Of a stretch of 64,000 bases of DNA, positions 12,030-24,690 are shown in pieces (positions within the stretch are counted from its first letter, which is position 1; every line of letters begins with the position of its first letter). The position numbers and the translations under genes are program-made. Source of the stretch: Dermacentor variabilis. Lineage: Eukaryota; Arthropoda; Arachnida; Ixodida; Ixodidae. A model generated the notes under the pieces. The model did not search any database, was not told the DNA's origin, and worked only from the letters and a program-made list of their open reading frames with translations. The stretch lies in contig NC_134576.1 of the NCBI RefSeq assembly GCF_050947875.1, forward strand, positions 54,812,255-54,876,254. Direction: 5' to 3'.

Positions 12030-12320
12030 AGTGACTGTAGGCGAGAGCGCGCTAACGTGCGCGGAGAAATCATGCGAGTACCTGGTGCACGTGAGGACGC
12101 GGATTTCTCGCGCGACAAGTGTGCCTTCGCGTGCCACGAGCACGGAATAAGCGCGTGTGTTGAGCAACAAACGCGTGCATGTGTACCCGCATCAAGCGTG
12201 CAAGACGCGAACGATCCCTGCAATGAACTCCTATTTTCGTAGCATCACTAACACCGCGTGCGCTTCGCTTAAATATCTTCTAAGACAGTGCCGAAAAGCA
12301 CAAGCAAGGTGTACTTATAC

Positions 12321-12482
12321 CTCGCACATGTGGGTGTTTTTTGTAGGCTTGAAGTTCTCCCGGCCGATTATGTGTAACCACGCAGAACGACGCTCTCGGT
12401 CATTTTTCCCGGTCGGAATCGAGTAAAATGTCTTTCCAGACCCGGTTCGGTTGCTGCATCCGAAGGCGCAGCAGCCAGGCAT
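12321..12482 (-). pseudogene. THAP zinc-finger exon of the P-like transposon
   Basis: The 54 codons from ATG at 12482 carry the N-terminal THAP pattern: MPGCCAFGCSNR (the first two zinc-binding cysteines), an FYSIP segment, W35 of the AWL helix, RENFKPT and HMCE. The last is cut just before the expected x-H-F by a donor GAG/GTATAAGT, consistent with the C-x2-H site being split by an intron. THAP domains are the DNA-binding heads of P-element transposases. The following exon is not recognisable before the nested LTR begins, so this is probably a remnant. Confidence 0.72.
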
Positions 12483-12795
12483 GATTTTCTTGCAGCCAAA
12501 CGCGAGCGCGACAATCGGAACACACACACACACACAAAGAAAACGTAGGGAACCTGCGCTGCCTGCGCTTAACTCAGCCGGCCCGCCCGGCGCTTGGAAG
12601 GTATATGGCCCCCGAAAGTCACGTGGTACGGTTGGGCGAATGAACGCGCCGGCGGCGCGGGGAAAACGAATGTGGTACTCTGAAATTTTTCCCCACGACT
12701 CTAATCTTCGCCGCACAGCCACTCCCTAGACGGGATGCGAAACATGCACTCAAAAGTGCACAGCAACAGTGGTTCTTGTTTTAGATTTTATAGTG

Positions 12796-12981
12796 TGGGC
12801 TGTACCTGGCTGCAGTGCAATACCAAGACAACCCGTGGCGCTGGAGGGGCAAGCCCCGTCCTAGCGCCGCCTTACAAAAATAGGATTAATATCGTAAGAC
12901 CCACATAGGGCCATATCAGATATTAAGCTGATAAGAACAGATACTACACATTTGATCTTAGCCAATAGGCCGAGAAGCGAT
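12796..12981 (-). ncRNA. U2: U2 spliceosomal snRNA (copy 1)
   Basis: The minus strand from 12981 starts ATCGCTTCTCGGCC, the invariant U2 5' end. It contains stem-loop I, the branch-point recognition sequence GTAGTATCTGTTC, the stem IIa region TTATCAGCTTAATATCTGAT, an Sm-like site ATTTTTG and 3' stem-loops around GGTATTGCACTGCAGCCAGGTAC. Length is about 186 nt, the normal size. U2 snRNA pairs with intron branch points in the spliceosome. Compared with the second copy there are two extra bases just before GTAGTA. The upstream flank is partly conserved between copies, consistent with a shared snRNA promoter. Whether this copy is expressed is unknown. Confidence 0.93.
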
Positions 12982-13552
12982 GGTATGGCTCACGTCTCCA
13001 TGTAACCCGCTTGAAACAAACCTACAATATGGAGCGAGCGAAGTGCGAGGGAGAACTGCATTTCTCAAATACCTGGCCGAACTTTATAATAAACGAATAC
13101 GGTTCCCTATATGCATAACAGGTACGCAATCTAGCTTTTATTTTAAATCGCTATAGATTTTATCTATAACGTTTCCAATTTGAAACAACAATGTACGTAC
13201 CATGCTTGACTGCCCGTTAGGTTTGTGGCGCCATCCTGTGGCTAAAATGATAACTTAGGTGTCTCGCTATGGTCACGTGGCTTTGTTTCTATAGCGGGAA
13301 TCCCGGAATCCCGTGGGCCAGCGGCAACAACGGCGCCATGGGTCCACGGCCTGTAGTGCAGGTATGGTCTATTGGAATAGGCCAGTGTATCGTGCGTGCA
13401 ACAGAACAATGGGAGAACCGAGGACGCTTATGCGATGACGCCATCAGTACGGCGCTGCGATCGACCGGCGTGCCTAGAGCGGGAAATTATACATGCTGTG
13501 CGAAACCCCGCATTTATAAATTGAAACGGTCTGAAATCAATTGAAGTTAATA

Positions 13553-16500
13553 TAACTCACTGTTCCTGATCATATGCTCAGCGTTTCAGTTGCAGAAGAC
13601 AAACACTTGTCTACTCGTTCCGTTCGGTAAGCACGCATATGCTTTTAGTATTTCGAAACACACGGCGATAAGAAGCCGGAAGGATACCTGCACTGTGCCT
13701 GGTGGGTTGCATGGGATTTCTTTCAAGTTGCATCAGCCATAAAGGCGATCGCCAGGTTTCACTGAAGAAAAGAAACACACACGCACGCACACACGCACGC
13801 ACACTCACACGCACACATACACGGACGCACGCATGACCTCAACGACAACCATAACTGCTGATCCCAGGGACCTTGTGTTGCACCTTTATTTTTCCTTTTG
13901 CCAGCAATGACTCCAGGCTGCAGTGACAGATCGCGCTGCAGTAGACCGGCGTGCACAAGCACTCTCGGCGGCGCATTTACACCCGCACAATTCGCAGGCG
14001 TAATTCATTTTTCCAGGGCAGCAGGGCCCTCGACTGTGGTGTTGCCGCTCGGGGGAACGCGAACCACGGCGGCGCCGCGCCTCTGGGCGCTTTTGCTCCC
14101 TAAGAATGTCATTTGCCTAGGTACGAACGCAGGAAACGCCGCTACATCCATTCGTCCCTAGACAACGCTGTCTGCACAACTTGAAACGTGCGCTACACTG
14201 ACGTTGCGACCTGCTGCATTCGCTGCTCTGCCGTGCTCTGCGGTAATAAATCATGTTTTCTCTGTCACAGTGAGTGCATATGAAAATTGTGTAATCGCAA
14301 GGTGGTGAGTGAAACGTTTCAAATAACGACGCGCTACCAGTATTTATGGTTGAGTTTAAGGCCGAAGCATCGCTTGTGATTCTCAGCCGGAAATCTGCAC
14401 CATGTGGATGTATCGTAAAACTAGCTCAGGTCATTTCGCATACCGCAAAGCAACATCATGCTAGCAATTGAAACGCGTAAGTGGGTGTTACGTGCCCTCG
14501 CCTCAACTATGCCCGGGTGCTGCGCGCTTCCCTCGGATGCCACATGTACGGATCCCTTGGTCAATGCCCTCGCCGCGCATGAACTGTCGTGAAAGCTTGC
14601 ACCCTATGGGGTTTTATCTTGTCCCATAACAACAATCGGGATCTTGCGCGCCTTTACTTTCTTCTACGCTGCTTGCCTGGCACGGATATATGCGCACGTT
14701 TTCAACATGACTTCTTGATAGGAAAGTAGCGAATTTATAGTTCTTAAGAAAAGAAACGCACGAAACGCTGATGATGATTATCTTTGTGGGACCAGATAAG
14801 CCTCAATGCAAACGTTTTTAAGAGTGTGTAGTGCACATCGTTAACTTGTGAACAAATGTCCATATTTCCAGCCCCCTTAAGCTATCATTTCCTTCTACAT
14901 TGTTCCATATCTTCAGTGCAGATCGTTTTATCGGTGGGCACATTCTCGTTTGCATGTCCTTGCCCTTTCGCAGGACCTATACCTTAACGTTCAATTGCAA
15001 ATAAAGTATGAAGTGTTGAAAACTGTGCCAATTTTCGTATAATTTGGTGGCTCCAGAATGCTGTAAAATGGTCCGCAGGAACATTCGGGCTAGTTGTGCC
15101 AATTCATGTTGATTCATAATAATTTGACCTCGGCTATTGTCAAATACATTGCAAAAAAATGAATAACGGTGTAACTCAGTTTCAATCAGCAACGTATGTG
15201 GCATAGGAGAAAAAAAGGAGAGAAAAGAATGTTTGCAGTCGAGGTTGCATTGCTGATCATGATTCTAGTGGAATCGTGTTGTTTTTGCATGAGTTTACTG
15301 CCCTTGCTCTTATGATTCGCTGAAACTTTGTCAACATTCTTACTGCTGCTTCTGGTCGATGTAGGTGCTATATTTGAAGCAAACTTTCATCAAGTAATCT
15401 TGCCGTTTTGCATTTGAACACCTTTTCATCTGCCATTTATTCGTTCCTCAACCTGGAAGAGATGACTAAATGCTAAAGGTGTTAAGGCCAACCTCCAAAA
15501 TATTTAATGGTACAAGTAATCTTCTAATAACTGGCATGTCCGGTTGTACAAATTGCCACTTGCAATTCTGTGCCCAGCTGGGTGCTGCTAATCTTGCCAT
15601 TTTGTAGACACTTTCCTCAGCTGCTCAATCTTGCCACAACAGCTACTGCACTTGTTTCTTCTATCTACTATCCACAGCAACAAGGCAGAAGCACGGAATC
15701 AGTAATGTTTGTAGCACAATATGCTTGGTGTAATGCGATTGTCATTCGTCTATATTAGTAAAGCAAGCACATTAAAATCATCTGCAAAGGCCAAGTATTC
15801 ATTGTTAATCTTGGACACCGCAGACAAATATCCTTCTGTAGAACGTGAAAAGCATTCTCTGAGCTAGGAACACAGCTCTAGCCAAGAGGAAAGGTAACAT
15901 AAAGCTGGGACACTCGTGTTGTCACACGGCTCGCTTGAATGGCTCTTTGCTCCTGCACATAATGGCCTCTCTCTGAAGCCAACTTCTGCAGAGTTATACG
16001 ACTTGCAATGCCGAGGTTTGTTGGGGGACCCTGACCCTCTGCAACACATACTGAAAGGACACTTGAAACAACTTTGCCTGCTACAAGTACTCAGCAGACA
16101 CTCTCCCAGCAGTCAGGTTTTTGAAGGGCTTGCTGGACCATATATCAGCCCTCATCTTGCATGTTTTGTCCTACAGTGTTGACAACTTGTTGGAACAGCT
16201 TGTAAATTGTAACATACATCTGCGATCAAAATTAGGAAGTCAAAGTGTTCTGTAGATAAAGGAATTCCTTGACAACTCCGACTTGTAACATTAAATTTAT
16301 GAATGCACTGCAACGGTTCCAGTGCCAACTTTCAACTGCAGTTTTAGGTTCGATGTCAAAGATCAATAAAGCTTTAGTTTCTTTACTAATTCCCTGGTGT
16401 CCACAATTTTTTGACAGTAGTTTACTTCAATGACATTATCGCGCAGCTCTTAAAACACTATGTGCTGTGGGAGATGCTGCCAGCAAACATTTGCATCGCC

Positions 16501-19500
16501 TCTGTGCTGCTTTAACATTGGCCTTTAGACACCCTGCGGGCAACCATCCTGCAAGTTTGATGCATTTAACCTGCTGCTGCTGCTATACAACACTCCAGTG
16601 GCCTTGCTGAATATCATGTTCACTTTATTGGGATTTTGTGCTGGCTAACAGTCTGCCCTTCGGAACTAAAAGGCTCCATCTATTTAACCACTTTCTGAAC
16701 CTTTCTGCTGTTCTCTCAAACACAAGGTGCCAGCCGTACAGGATACTCCCTATAGTGGCCAATGCCACAGCCCTTGATACTGGTGGCACTGTGCCGACTG
16801 CTTTGCCTTGAGTGCTTGACACCTCAAGCACTCTCCTCAAGGCTGCACCTCCTCCCCATGGGTCAGTCAACACGACCGATCACTCTACATCCACCCTTAG
16901 TTTTCATGCCATGCCATTCAATAAATGCTACCGAGTACGAGTACTCCAACACTTCACATCAAGCCCTGCAGTGCCCCGCTCCTTCATCTCACACCAATGC
17001 CAAATAGTGCCTTGCAAGTTCACAACTTCACCCTTCTGCTGCTGCAAACATGACAGAACATGGGATTTGCCAATAATAGATGCAACCATGCCTTCCATGT
17101 GCAGTATTTTCCGCTGTAGCATTGGCAGAGCAGCTGAGATCTGCTTTCGTGTCATCTGATCTGCCACATATTTTTTACCGTAATGAAACTAAAGACTTCA
17201 AAAGAATTTTAATTTTCAATTAACTTTCCAGCTTTTAATAAATGCTGTCTTTATCTTGGTTGCATTACTATCTGAAACTTTTTTGAGCATTCACCAAAGT
17301 GCGTTCTGTACACTGGCAAATATCATAAAACTGAGGATGCATCTTCTTTTTAAGTCAACATACTTGTGACTCGCTATGGTGGCATAGTCGCTATGGTGTT
17401 GCGCTGCTAAGCCTGAGGGCGCGGGGTCGAATCCTGGCGGCGGGCGCCCGCTTTCCGTCTATGCGCCGTGCTACGGGTGCATGTTAAAATTTCAGGTGGT
17501 CACGCATAATCCGGATCCCCCCCCCCATTATGACAGGCCTCATAATCAGATTGTGGTTTTGGCACCTAAAACCTCAGAATTTAAACTTTAACATATTTGT
17601 GGCAACCAAGTCAATATGTACATGGTATTCTATCATTGGGCAACTGATAAAAATTGTCTCCAAGTCCAGGGTGAATGCAGCACTAAGTTTCTAAGCAGGC
17701 TTTCACAAGACTTTCCTTCTGTTGCACTTCATGCAGTCTTTAATATCTTTTTAATAAAAACTAAGCTATCTTTAAGAATAAAGCCTACCTTTCAAAAATA
17801 GGCATGTGCAGACAGCATTCCGAGTAGTATTCATCACAACAGGCACAGCTCTCATGCAACGTTGCTGCCACATGGCAGACACAAGGGGGGAGGGGCAATC
17901 CTTCTAAGCTGTTAAGAATTCACCCAACCTAGAATGCACAATCACTTATAACAGTGCTACAATAAACTTCTCAATGTCTGGGCTAACAAGCGGTTGAAGC
18001 CAAAGTGCTTCATGCAGTCTTGCTAGTCACACGAGGTATTGGAAGCACGTGGAATAATATCCACAACGCAAGTGAAAATTTGCCTGATAGCTTCGAAAAG
18101 AGTTCCCATTCATACAACCAAAACTTGGAATAAATGCAGAATCTTGTTCTTATCTCCGACGTACCCTCCCCTCCTCTTCCTCTGTCCCGCTTTGGCGCTC
18201 GAGGAATCTGGTCACATCATGCATAGATGCACTGGTGGACACAGCTCCTGTAATTGCAAAATGGCTAAATAGTCCCACATACTGGGAAGTTTCAGAACAA
18301 CTGGTGATATAATTTGACACAGACACTGAGCATGTCACAGCCTAGTGCTTGCGAAAAGAATGGAATTGCAGTTGCTTGCTCATGCATTATGGCACTATGC
18401 ATTACATGGCAAATTTTCATTAGATGAAGGCTAAAACAGTGAAGTTGGCATGTGCGTGCAGCATTGCAGTCCCTCCCGATTACACAATCAGGCCACTCTT
18501 TGTGCACCAACAAATGTGCATTCAGTACAAGTAAGCATGACTCCATTCTACAGAATGCAACTTCGTGTGTGGCATAATACTGTATTTCTTTTACATTCTG
18601 GATTACTGTGGAAGTTTGAAGAGAAAACTGCCACTCTTAAGCAAAAACTTTAGATCTTTCTTTTTGCCGCTGCCAGTTATTATAGAAAGAAGAGGTGCTT
18701 GGGGTAAAAATTTATTGCACTAATATTTTTTTCGAGGAAAGTCTTCGACTGTGCTTGCATAGCTTGTACTTCTCAGCACGCTCAACACTGTTCATGATGT
18801 CCCTGGAGTATAACACACGTCAAGCGTATGGCACATCCATACAGCAAAATGACTATCATTTCACAGTAATGTGCAATCTTGAATATTTGTATAATAATTG
18901 TGATGGTTTCTCAATCGAATTACTGATGGCAGCACTGCTCATATGGCTCTCAGATAACTATGTTAAGGCACCCAATAACAAACAGCACAGAAGAGGAGAC
19001 AACGGGACAGAGCACCTCCTCGTTGTCTTCTCTTGTGTGCTGCATGTTATGTGGCGCTTTAAAATAGTGATAGCGAATAGATATCAACTTGCCCAACAAG
19101 AAGTTCTCTTGTGGCTCTCGGAGTAACGGCACAATCTGAGTATACAGGACAAGCAGTTTTATTCAATGTTTCTTTTTTTATTGGAACATTCCGCAGGCCC
19201 ATCACGGCCCAAGCAGGAGGGAGAACATAAAAAGGTGTTGTCTTGGTGTAGTGCTCCATATGGCTTAAACACATCTTCAGGCACAAGTGTTTTTTGCACG
19301 TCGTTTCTAAATTTGGAGCCACTGCAGCGTTCATGCACGTGGCAGCACTTTCATCTCTTTGGAAAACCATACTAATTTTGTAAAATGTAGTTAACAAGAC
19401 GAAAGCTTTAAATGAGTATGTATACTTAGATCATTTCCCTTTCTCATGCTGTTGAAAGCAGAAGTGGCCTATTTTTCTAAGCCAAATGACCATAAACATC

Positions 19501-21001
19501 AGATCAGTTTCCGGGAACCTTCCACATTCTGCAGAATAAGACTTGAAACGCACCTGAAAAGAATCGGAAATGACCAACAGAGCTGATCTCAGGCTTATAG
19601 ATGAAATCAACACTAATAAAGCTGGATAAACCAAAGGCTGGCTAACTTGACAGCTGCACATAGCCTGTCCTGTTGCCAGTATGTCACAGTGGTTTGAGGA
19701 CCTTCAAAAGTGACGTACAGGTTGCCATAGTATAGCCTGTAATGTATACCGCAGATGCGAGGTATTGGAGAATTCAGCTTCAAATCTTCATAGACATTAA
19801 CGTCCTCATTCTATCTGTCTAGGCAGATAAATTCATCATCACGAACCGCCCTGTCAACTATCTAGCCTACTTCAAAATATCAGCTTCCTGTTTCGACACT
19901 GGAGATGCAGCCATACGCTGTCCTAATTGCCTTTACAATCAGGCCACAGCGACTTGGAGATTGCCACTTTCTTTAATATGTCCAAAGCTTTTCTTTTTTG
20001 TCATGAGACCGAAGCTCCTGACCAATTATCAATCTAGTCACTGAAAAGAGCACTGATAGATGTCAAGTCAGTTGAGTTTCTTTGGCAGCTGTGTGAGCAG
20101 CTTCAAGTACCAGAATCAACAGCCAAGTTTTCATGCACAACGCCTAGCTAGCTCCAGCAGGGCCAACACAATCCAAGAGTGGCTGGCTCGGAACATCAGT
20201 GGCTGTGAACCTCAATGTCGCCACACCCAATTCCTAAGAAGAACCTGCTACGCTGATATATACGGGCATTGCGATTAAAAGGTAGACTAACTACAGCCAC
20301 AAATAGTTAAAAACTTGCTGGAAGCTGTTATTGTGAAGGCAATGCCTAACATCGACATTCACTAAGTAATACGAGGATTCTGCGGTTGTCAAACTTAAAA
20401 CCAGCCAATAATTGATGCAGGATATTACCTTATTGAACTAACTTGAAAGCAGTGTTAAAATAATATAAAACACTTGGACTTATTATTTTTATTCTCGACT
20501 GAAATATTCCTGCTATCTCCTGGTACATAGCTTTTATTCCTTTCAAAAGATGTGCTGGGCCAGTAACTATATTAGCCTTTCTGGACGTGTGCTTAGAATT
20601 ACGTGGTGTTCAAATGAAGCAACAAATTTTCTGCATGGCACTTTCTAATTGACATTTTGGAAGCAGTGAACAAGCAAGCAGTGTAGGAGAGTGAAACGAG
20701 GAGCATGTCAAAAGACCTTCTTGAGGTGTACAACTGAAGCAACATGTTAGGATTCTTACTGCACCATCAGCTATTAAATATCCGTGCACTACATCCACAA
20801 GGTACAAAAGCAATGTGTCAAAGGAAACATGCTTTCGTGTAAAGACAGTCGCATGTATAAACTGGTACAACCTTGTTCAGATAGGAGTGGCCTCAAGACA
20901 TTTGCAGAATTCAGCCAATGTGCAGATATAGGCGTAAACAAAAATGTACATCTACATCACAAAAAGTCGCATCAACTTGATACCAAAATGTGCAAACAAG
21001 T
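13553..21001. other. 7.45-kb block present only in copy 1, unassigned
   Basis: Copy 2 joins the equivalents of 13552 and about 21002 directly at 50435-50445. The block has a CA/CG-rich microsatellite (about 13777-13830), a CpG-rich patch (about 13930-14110) and a Ruka-type SINE (17379-17591), and is otherwise AT-rich. Short minus-strand frames at 16625-16873 and 16928-17167 have protein-like composition but match no family I recognise. I found no terminal repeats, target-site duplication or transposase, so I cannot tell insertion in copy 1 from deletion in copy 2. Confidence 0.6.
17379..17591 (+). repeat. Ruka-type tRNA-derived SINE
   Basis: It begins GTGGCATAGTCGCTATGGTG, has a B-box-like GGGGTCGAATCCT (17423-17435) in a tRNA-like head, and a body ending in the TTTTGGCACCTAAAACC-type phrase followed by an AT-rich end. 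The same layout occurs at 33004-33237 and 35770-35998. The family is known from ixodid ticks as Ruka. This copy is diverged and has a run of nine or more C in the middle. Confidence 0.8.
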
Positions 21002-23328
21002 TTGTCAAGCAAATGTGGTGCTGTAGAGGTCAAAGCAAGATCGTGCAATGTCACGAGCATGCACCAAATGCACAACTATCAAGTGAAGCAAACACGAATA
21101 AATAGGGAATTCTGAAGAAAAGAATGATGCATGGGAAGTTGGAACACAGCGCTTGCTTCATTATTATACAATCACGGAAACAAGGACCACAGATCACCTG
21201 TACAGGTAAAGGCAGTTTTCCGGCAGACGCACATCAACAGGCCCCACACGTAAAAGTGCCATATCATAATAATGATGTATCTAGTGCTTTTTTCAGCTTT
21301 CTGAGAAAAGCACTACCCCTCAACAAAACAGTGACCGGATTGCTGTTACATGTTTGGCGTACCAAGCATATCCAAGCCTTCAATTATGCCCAAGAAATTA
21401 ATCATTTGGGCTCAATAAATATAAAGCAGATAGCAATCCTCTCAACTGAAATGTGTATAAGGATTTAGAAGATGCGAAAACAAAAGACTCAGAATTTTCA
21501 CAAGTGGTGATATATCTTCGTGTCTGCAGTGCTTACACACCAATATGAAAGATTACCAGTGAGTCCTATGAAACTACTAGGTCTGCTGTTTTCGCACAAA
21601 ATACAAGTATGGCATACTGCGTTCCCACAGTATGCCATCACTATCTTGAAATGCCCGTTACAGTATGGCCTCTCAGATCCCATCCTTATGAACGAATGAT
21701 TCAAAATCACTAGGTTACATTCATCGTAACTTGCATAACTCCACATATTAGTATTCCTAACATTTGTCCGTCCACACCTTGAGTTTGCACCTTCAAAATG
21801 GTCGTGTCATCATGAGTACTTAATCTGCATGTTGGAAGCCATACAAAATCAAGCTAGTGAGTCAATTTCCTGCAACTTCAGTCCTTAGTCCGGCGTAAGT
21901 AAAACTTGACCTTGCGCTTCGTACACTTAGCCGTCCTTGTCACAGGGCACTTGAGTCCGTGCTCCATAATTATGTTCATAACATTTAGTCGCAACCTTGC
22001 TGCCGCAACATGCATGTTGCATATTAAGACTCGATATATAATGTTTACTCACATGTTTGGAAACCCAGATGCGTCTAATTTCTCGATGTTACCATAAGTC
22101 ATTCGCTTGTTCAATTCACTTTTGACTGCATGGCCTTGCAAGCAAAGATAAATTTAAAGAACTCCTGATCCTGCATTCTTGGTCTTAAAATTGTGCTATT
22201 CTGCTGGTGTTTCTTTATTTTTCATGCTTTTAAGCTGCACTTTCTCTACGATGTTTAATTAGGTGTGCGAGTGATACGTGTGTGCTAAAATTGTCTGTTT
22301 TATATGTTACACTGACCTGTTGTTTTTTATTCAGCATTCTAGGACAAACTCAACCATTATGGAATTCTTATAAAATACATGTAGCAGCCTGGCTTTCTCT
22401 GTAATGCACACGTAAACTGCTTCACAATCAAACAGGAGTACCACCCAAAAGCTAAAGAGAGAGCCTATACAGTTTCATAAATTCACAATATTGGCTATTT
22501 ATAGCTTAGAACAGCAAAACAAAGTCAAGTTTTCTATCTGACTGACTTTATTTGTCGCCACAGTTTGCGCTTGCCATGGAGAATTTACATGAAGCCGCAA
22601 TTGCTCTGAAACGCCAGCAGTCAGTGATGCTACTGTGCTTAGTACACATGTATCAGACAGCCAAAATAATCTGGTACTGTGCCTGAACGCAGCTGATGCC
22701 TGGAGCACAGGTAGCTTCCTCCACAACGATACAGTCACAGCCAAGCGATCCAGACAATATGCACCCACCGCGCACACAGACATGCAAAGAAATGCCTGCT
22801 GTGATGCCCTAAGAAGTCACTGGAAACGAACAACTTTCACCTGCGCAGCAAACATGCAATAATGTCAAAACCAAAATCATTGACGAGACCTGCCAAATAA
22901 CAGCTGAGATGTCCTGACATTTCTGTTGATTCTGCTATGCCATTTTAATTACTTTTGGTAGCTATAGTGCAGTTACGGCTGACAATTCAAAAGAAAACCG
23001 GGCAAAATGCAGTCTGGAGCATTGAATTTGTTATTGCGTAGAAAGAAGTGCCCGTTTGATCGTAATCCATTTATTACGATCAAAAAGCAATGCGAAACCG
23101 CAGGACAAAGAGAAGGACACAGACCACAGCGCTGACTAACAACCAAGTGTCTTTTTTTTCAGTCAGCACACATGTACTCGACCACTATCGCGAGGAAAAA
23201 ACAAAAATACACTAAAGAGACAGAAATTCAGCATGCGCAGGTGCAATAAATTGTAATCAATGAGATAGGAAAGTCGTCTCCTTCGGAAGGAGTGAAATGG
23301 AGGCGAGGCGTACATATAGGTTGCCGTA
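21002..23328. other. Duplicated AT-rich non-coding DNA
   Basis: This pairs with 50446-52789. There are no long frames and no structured RNA or repeat that I recognise. The sequence near 23050-23100 differs between copies by a small insertion containing a TTACGATCAAA inverted phrase. Confidence 0.5.
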
Positions 23329-24064
23329 TCATGAATTGTGCTGAGCAGTACATATTTCTGTGTTTATCTGGTCGATATCACTCCTGAGTTTTCTGCTGTT
23401 TATCTTAAGGTGTTTCAATCTTTTGAGAAGGCCATGCCTAGCATTCCAGAGATGTAGCAGGTGCTTATCCATGTGTGGTTGCATGGCGTCTTCTTGTTTG
23501 AGTGAAATGTGTTTCTGCGTTTTTTGGTGTAACATATATCGATCCACTCCTTTAGGGAGCCGTGCTCCCTGACCGCCGACCTCTCGTGCCTCATCTTGTC
23601 CCATTCCGCGACCCACTGCTTTCTAACCCTTTTGGCAAACCATATCGTGTCGACCATGATGCAGAATAGAGTATGGTCGCTCGTGAGCGTGCCATACGTA
23701 TTGTGCCACGAATCTGGCAATGACCCTTTGCTGTGTGTGAGGCCGACTGTGGTGTCCTTCTCAACCATGTTGCTATGTACGGTCTCGACGAGTTGGTTGC
23801 TTAGTACATAATGGGAGTTTTGTGTCTTGTATGTGTTCTTGGAGGCGGTTTGCCGAGGTGTGTTTTTTTGTGTACGCCCAAGCAGTATGTGCGGTGTTGG
23901 TCTCTCCCTACTAGGTGCCAAAAGTAGGTACATGGGCACATTTCAAAGGCTCCCTTATGTAGCCGATTTCTTCTCGAGGATGGTTGTAGCTGCTCGCGAT
24001 GTAAATTTCGGGAGAATTTTCTTATTTTTGATGTTTTCGACAAGGTGTATGATGGTTGTGGACT
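23329..24064 (-). pseudogene. LINE ORF2 fragment between endonuclease and RT (copy 1)
   Basis: Overlapping minus-strand frames (23329-23616, 23415-23939, 23801-24043) together read like the region linking endonuclease and reverse transcriptase in tick non-LTR retrotransposons. They include a SDHTLF segment (end of the endonuclease), RKQWVAEWD, and HLLHLWNARHGLLKRLK followed by a basic helix. Frameshifts separate the pieces and no reverse transcriptase follows. It is an inactive fragment, matched by 52790-53510. Confidence 0.7.
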
Positions 24065-24153
24065 GATATCCTGTGCGTGATTTCTACGACGGTCGTTTGA
24101 CGCGAGCTTACGGCATTGTGCTCATTGAGTTCTACATACGTAGCGAACCAGCG

Positions 24154-24332
24154 TAAGTGAGAGTGAGTGAGTGAGTGAGTGAGTGAGTGAGTGAGTGAGT
24201 GAGTGAGTGAGTGAGTGAGTGGGTGAGTGAGTGAGTGAGTGAGTGAGTGAGTGAGTGAGTGAGTGAGTGAGTGAGTGAGTGAGTGAGTGAGTGAGTGAGT
24301 GAGTGAGTGAGTGAGTGAGTGAGTGAGTGAGT
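24154..24332. repeat. GAGT microsatellite, expanded in copy 1
   Basis: About 44 tandem GTGA units occur with one variant (GGGT near 24220). Copy 2 has only about five units at 53614-53632. Long THSL-repeat frames on the minus strand are artefacts of this tract. Confidence 0.95.
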
Positions 24333-24690
24333 AAAGACTTTATTAAAACAGATTCGGATGTGAACACCTTATACGGGTTATACAATCGAACGTCCCTATA
24401 GCCATGTCATGTGGTCATGTCGTGTTAAAACGACGACGGCATTTGTACTCCACCGGAGAAACGTTAAGGCCTTGGGCGGTCATGAAGTCAGTCCAATGTG
24501 ACGCAGTTTCTAGATAGCGTAAGCTGCTACGAGGACAGCACGCCTGTCCCGAAAATAGTGCAAATCTAACGCGGCACCTCAAAATGCAAGCTCTCACGCA
24601 CACAAAAAAGGAAGACAAGTGGCACAGGGCACACGCGCCAAATGTTTCAAAGAGCTGGCTGGCTTTGGAACGTGAGAAGCAAGCTAGTCA

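Larger units (their letters stand above)
10011..12704 (-). mobile_element. P-like DNA transposon with THAP exon, present only in copy 1
   Basis: The ends are 31-bp inverted repeats (10011-10041 and 12674-12704, 27 of 31 matching) beginning TTAGAGTC and ending TTTCAGAGTACC. A perfect 17-bp subterminal inverted repeat, GCCATATACCTTCCAAG, lies at 10082-10098 and inverted at 12593-12609. The flanks TCTTGG and TCTTCG resemble a 6-8 bp target duplication, and copy 2 has the uninterrupted site (about 49590-49610). A THAP exon sits just inside the right end. Terminal repeats of 31 bp, subterminal repeats and a THAP domain are the P-superfamily layout. Apart from the THAP exon I cannot find transposase exons, so the element is probably non-autonomous. 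Confidence 0.72.

Noticed and set aside
13898..14161. CpG-rich frame as an exon
   Set aside because: There are no convincing splice sites or domain and no second copy for comparison.
17379..17591. tRNA gene call on the B-box-like sequence
   Set aside because: The cloverleaf is not intact and the body is that of a SINE.
24122..24385. 87-codon frame of repeated THSL
   Set aside because: It is a translation of the GAGT microsatellite and is absent from copy 2.
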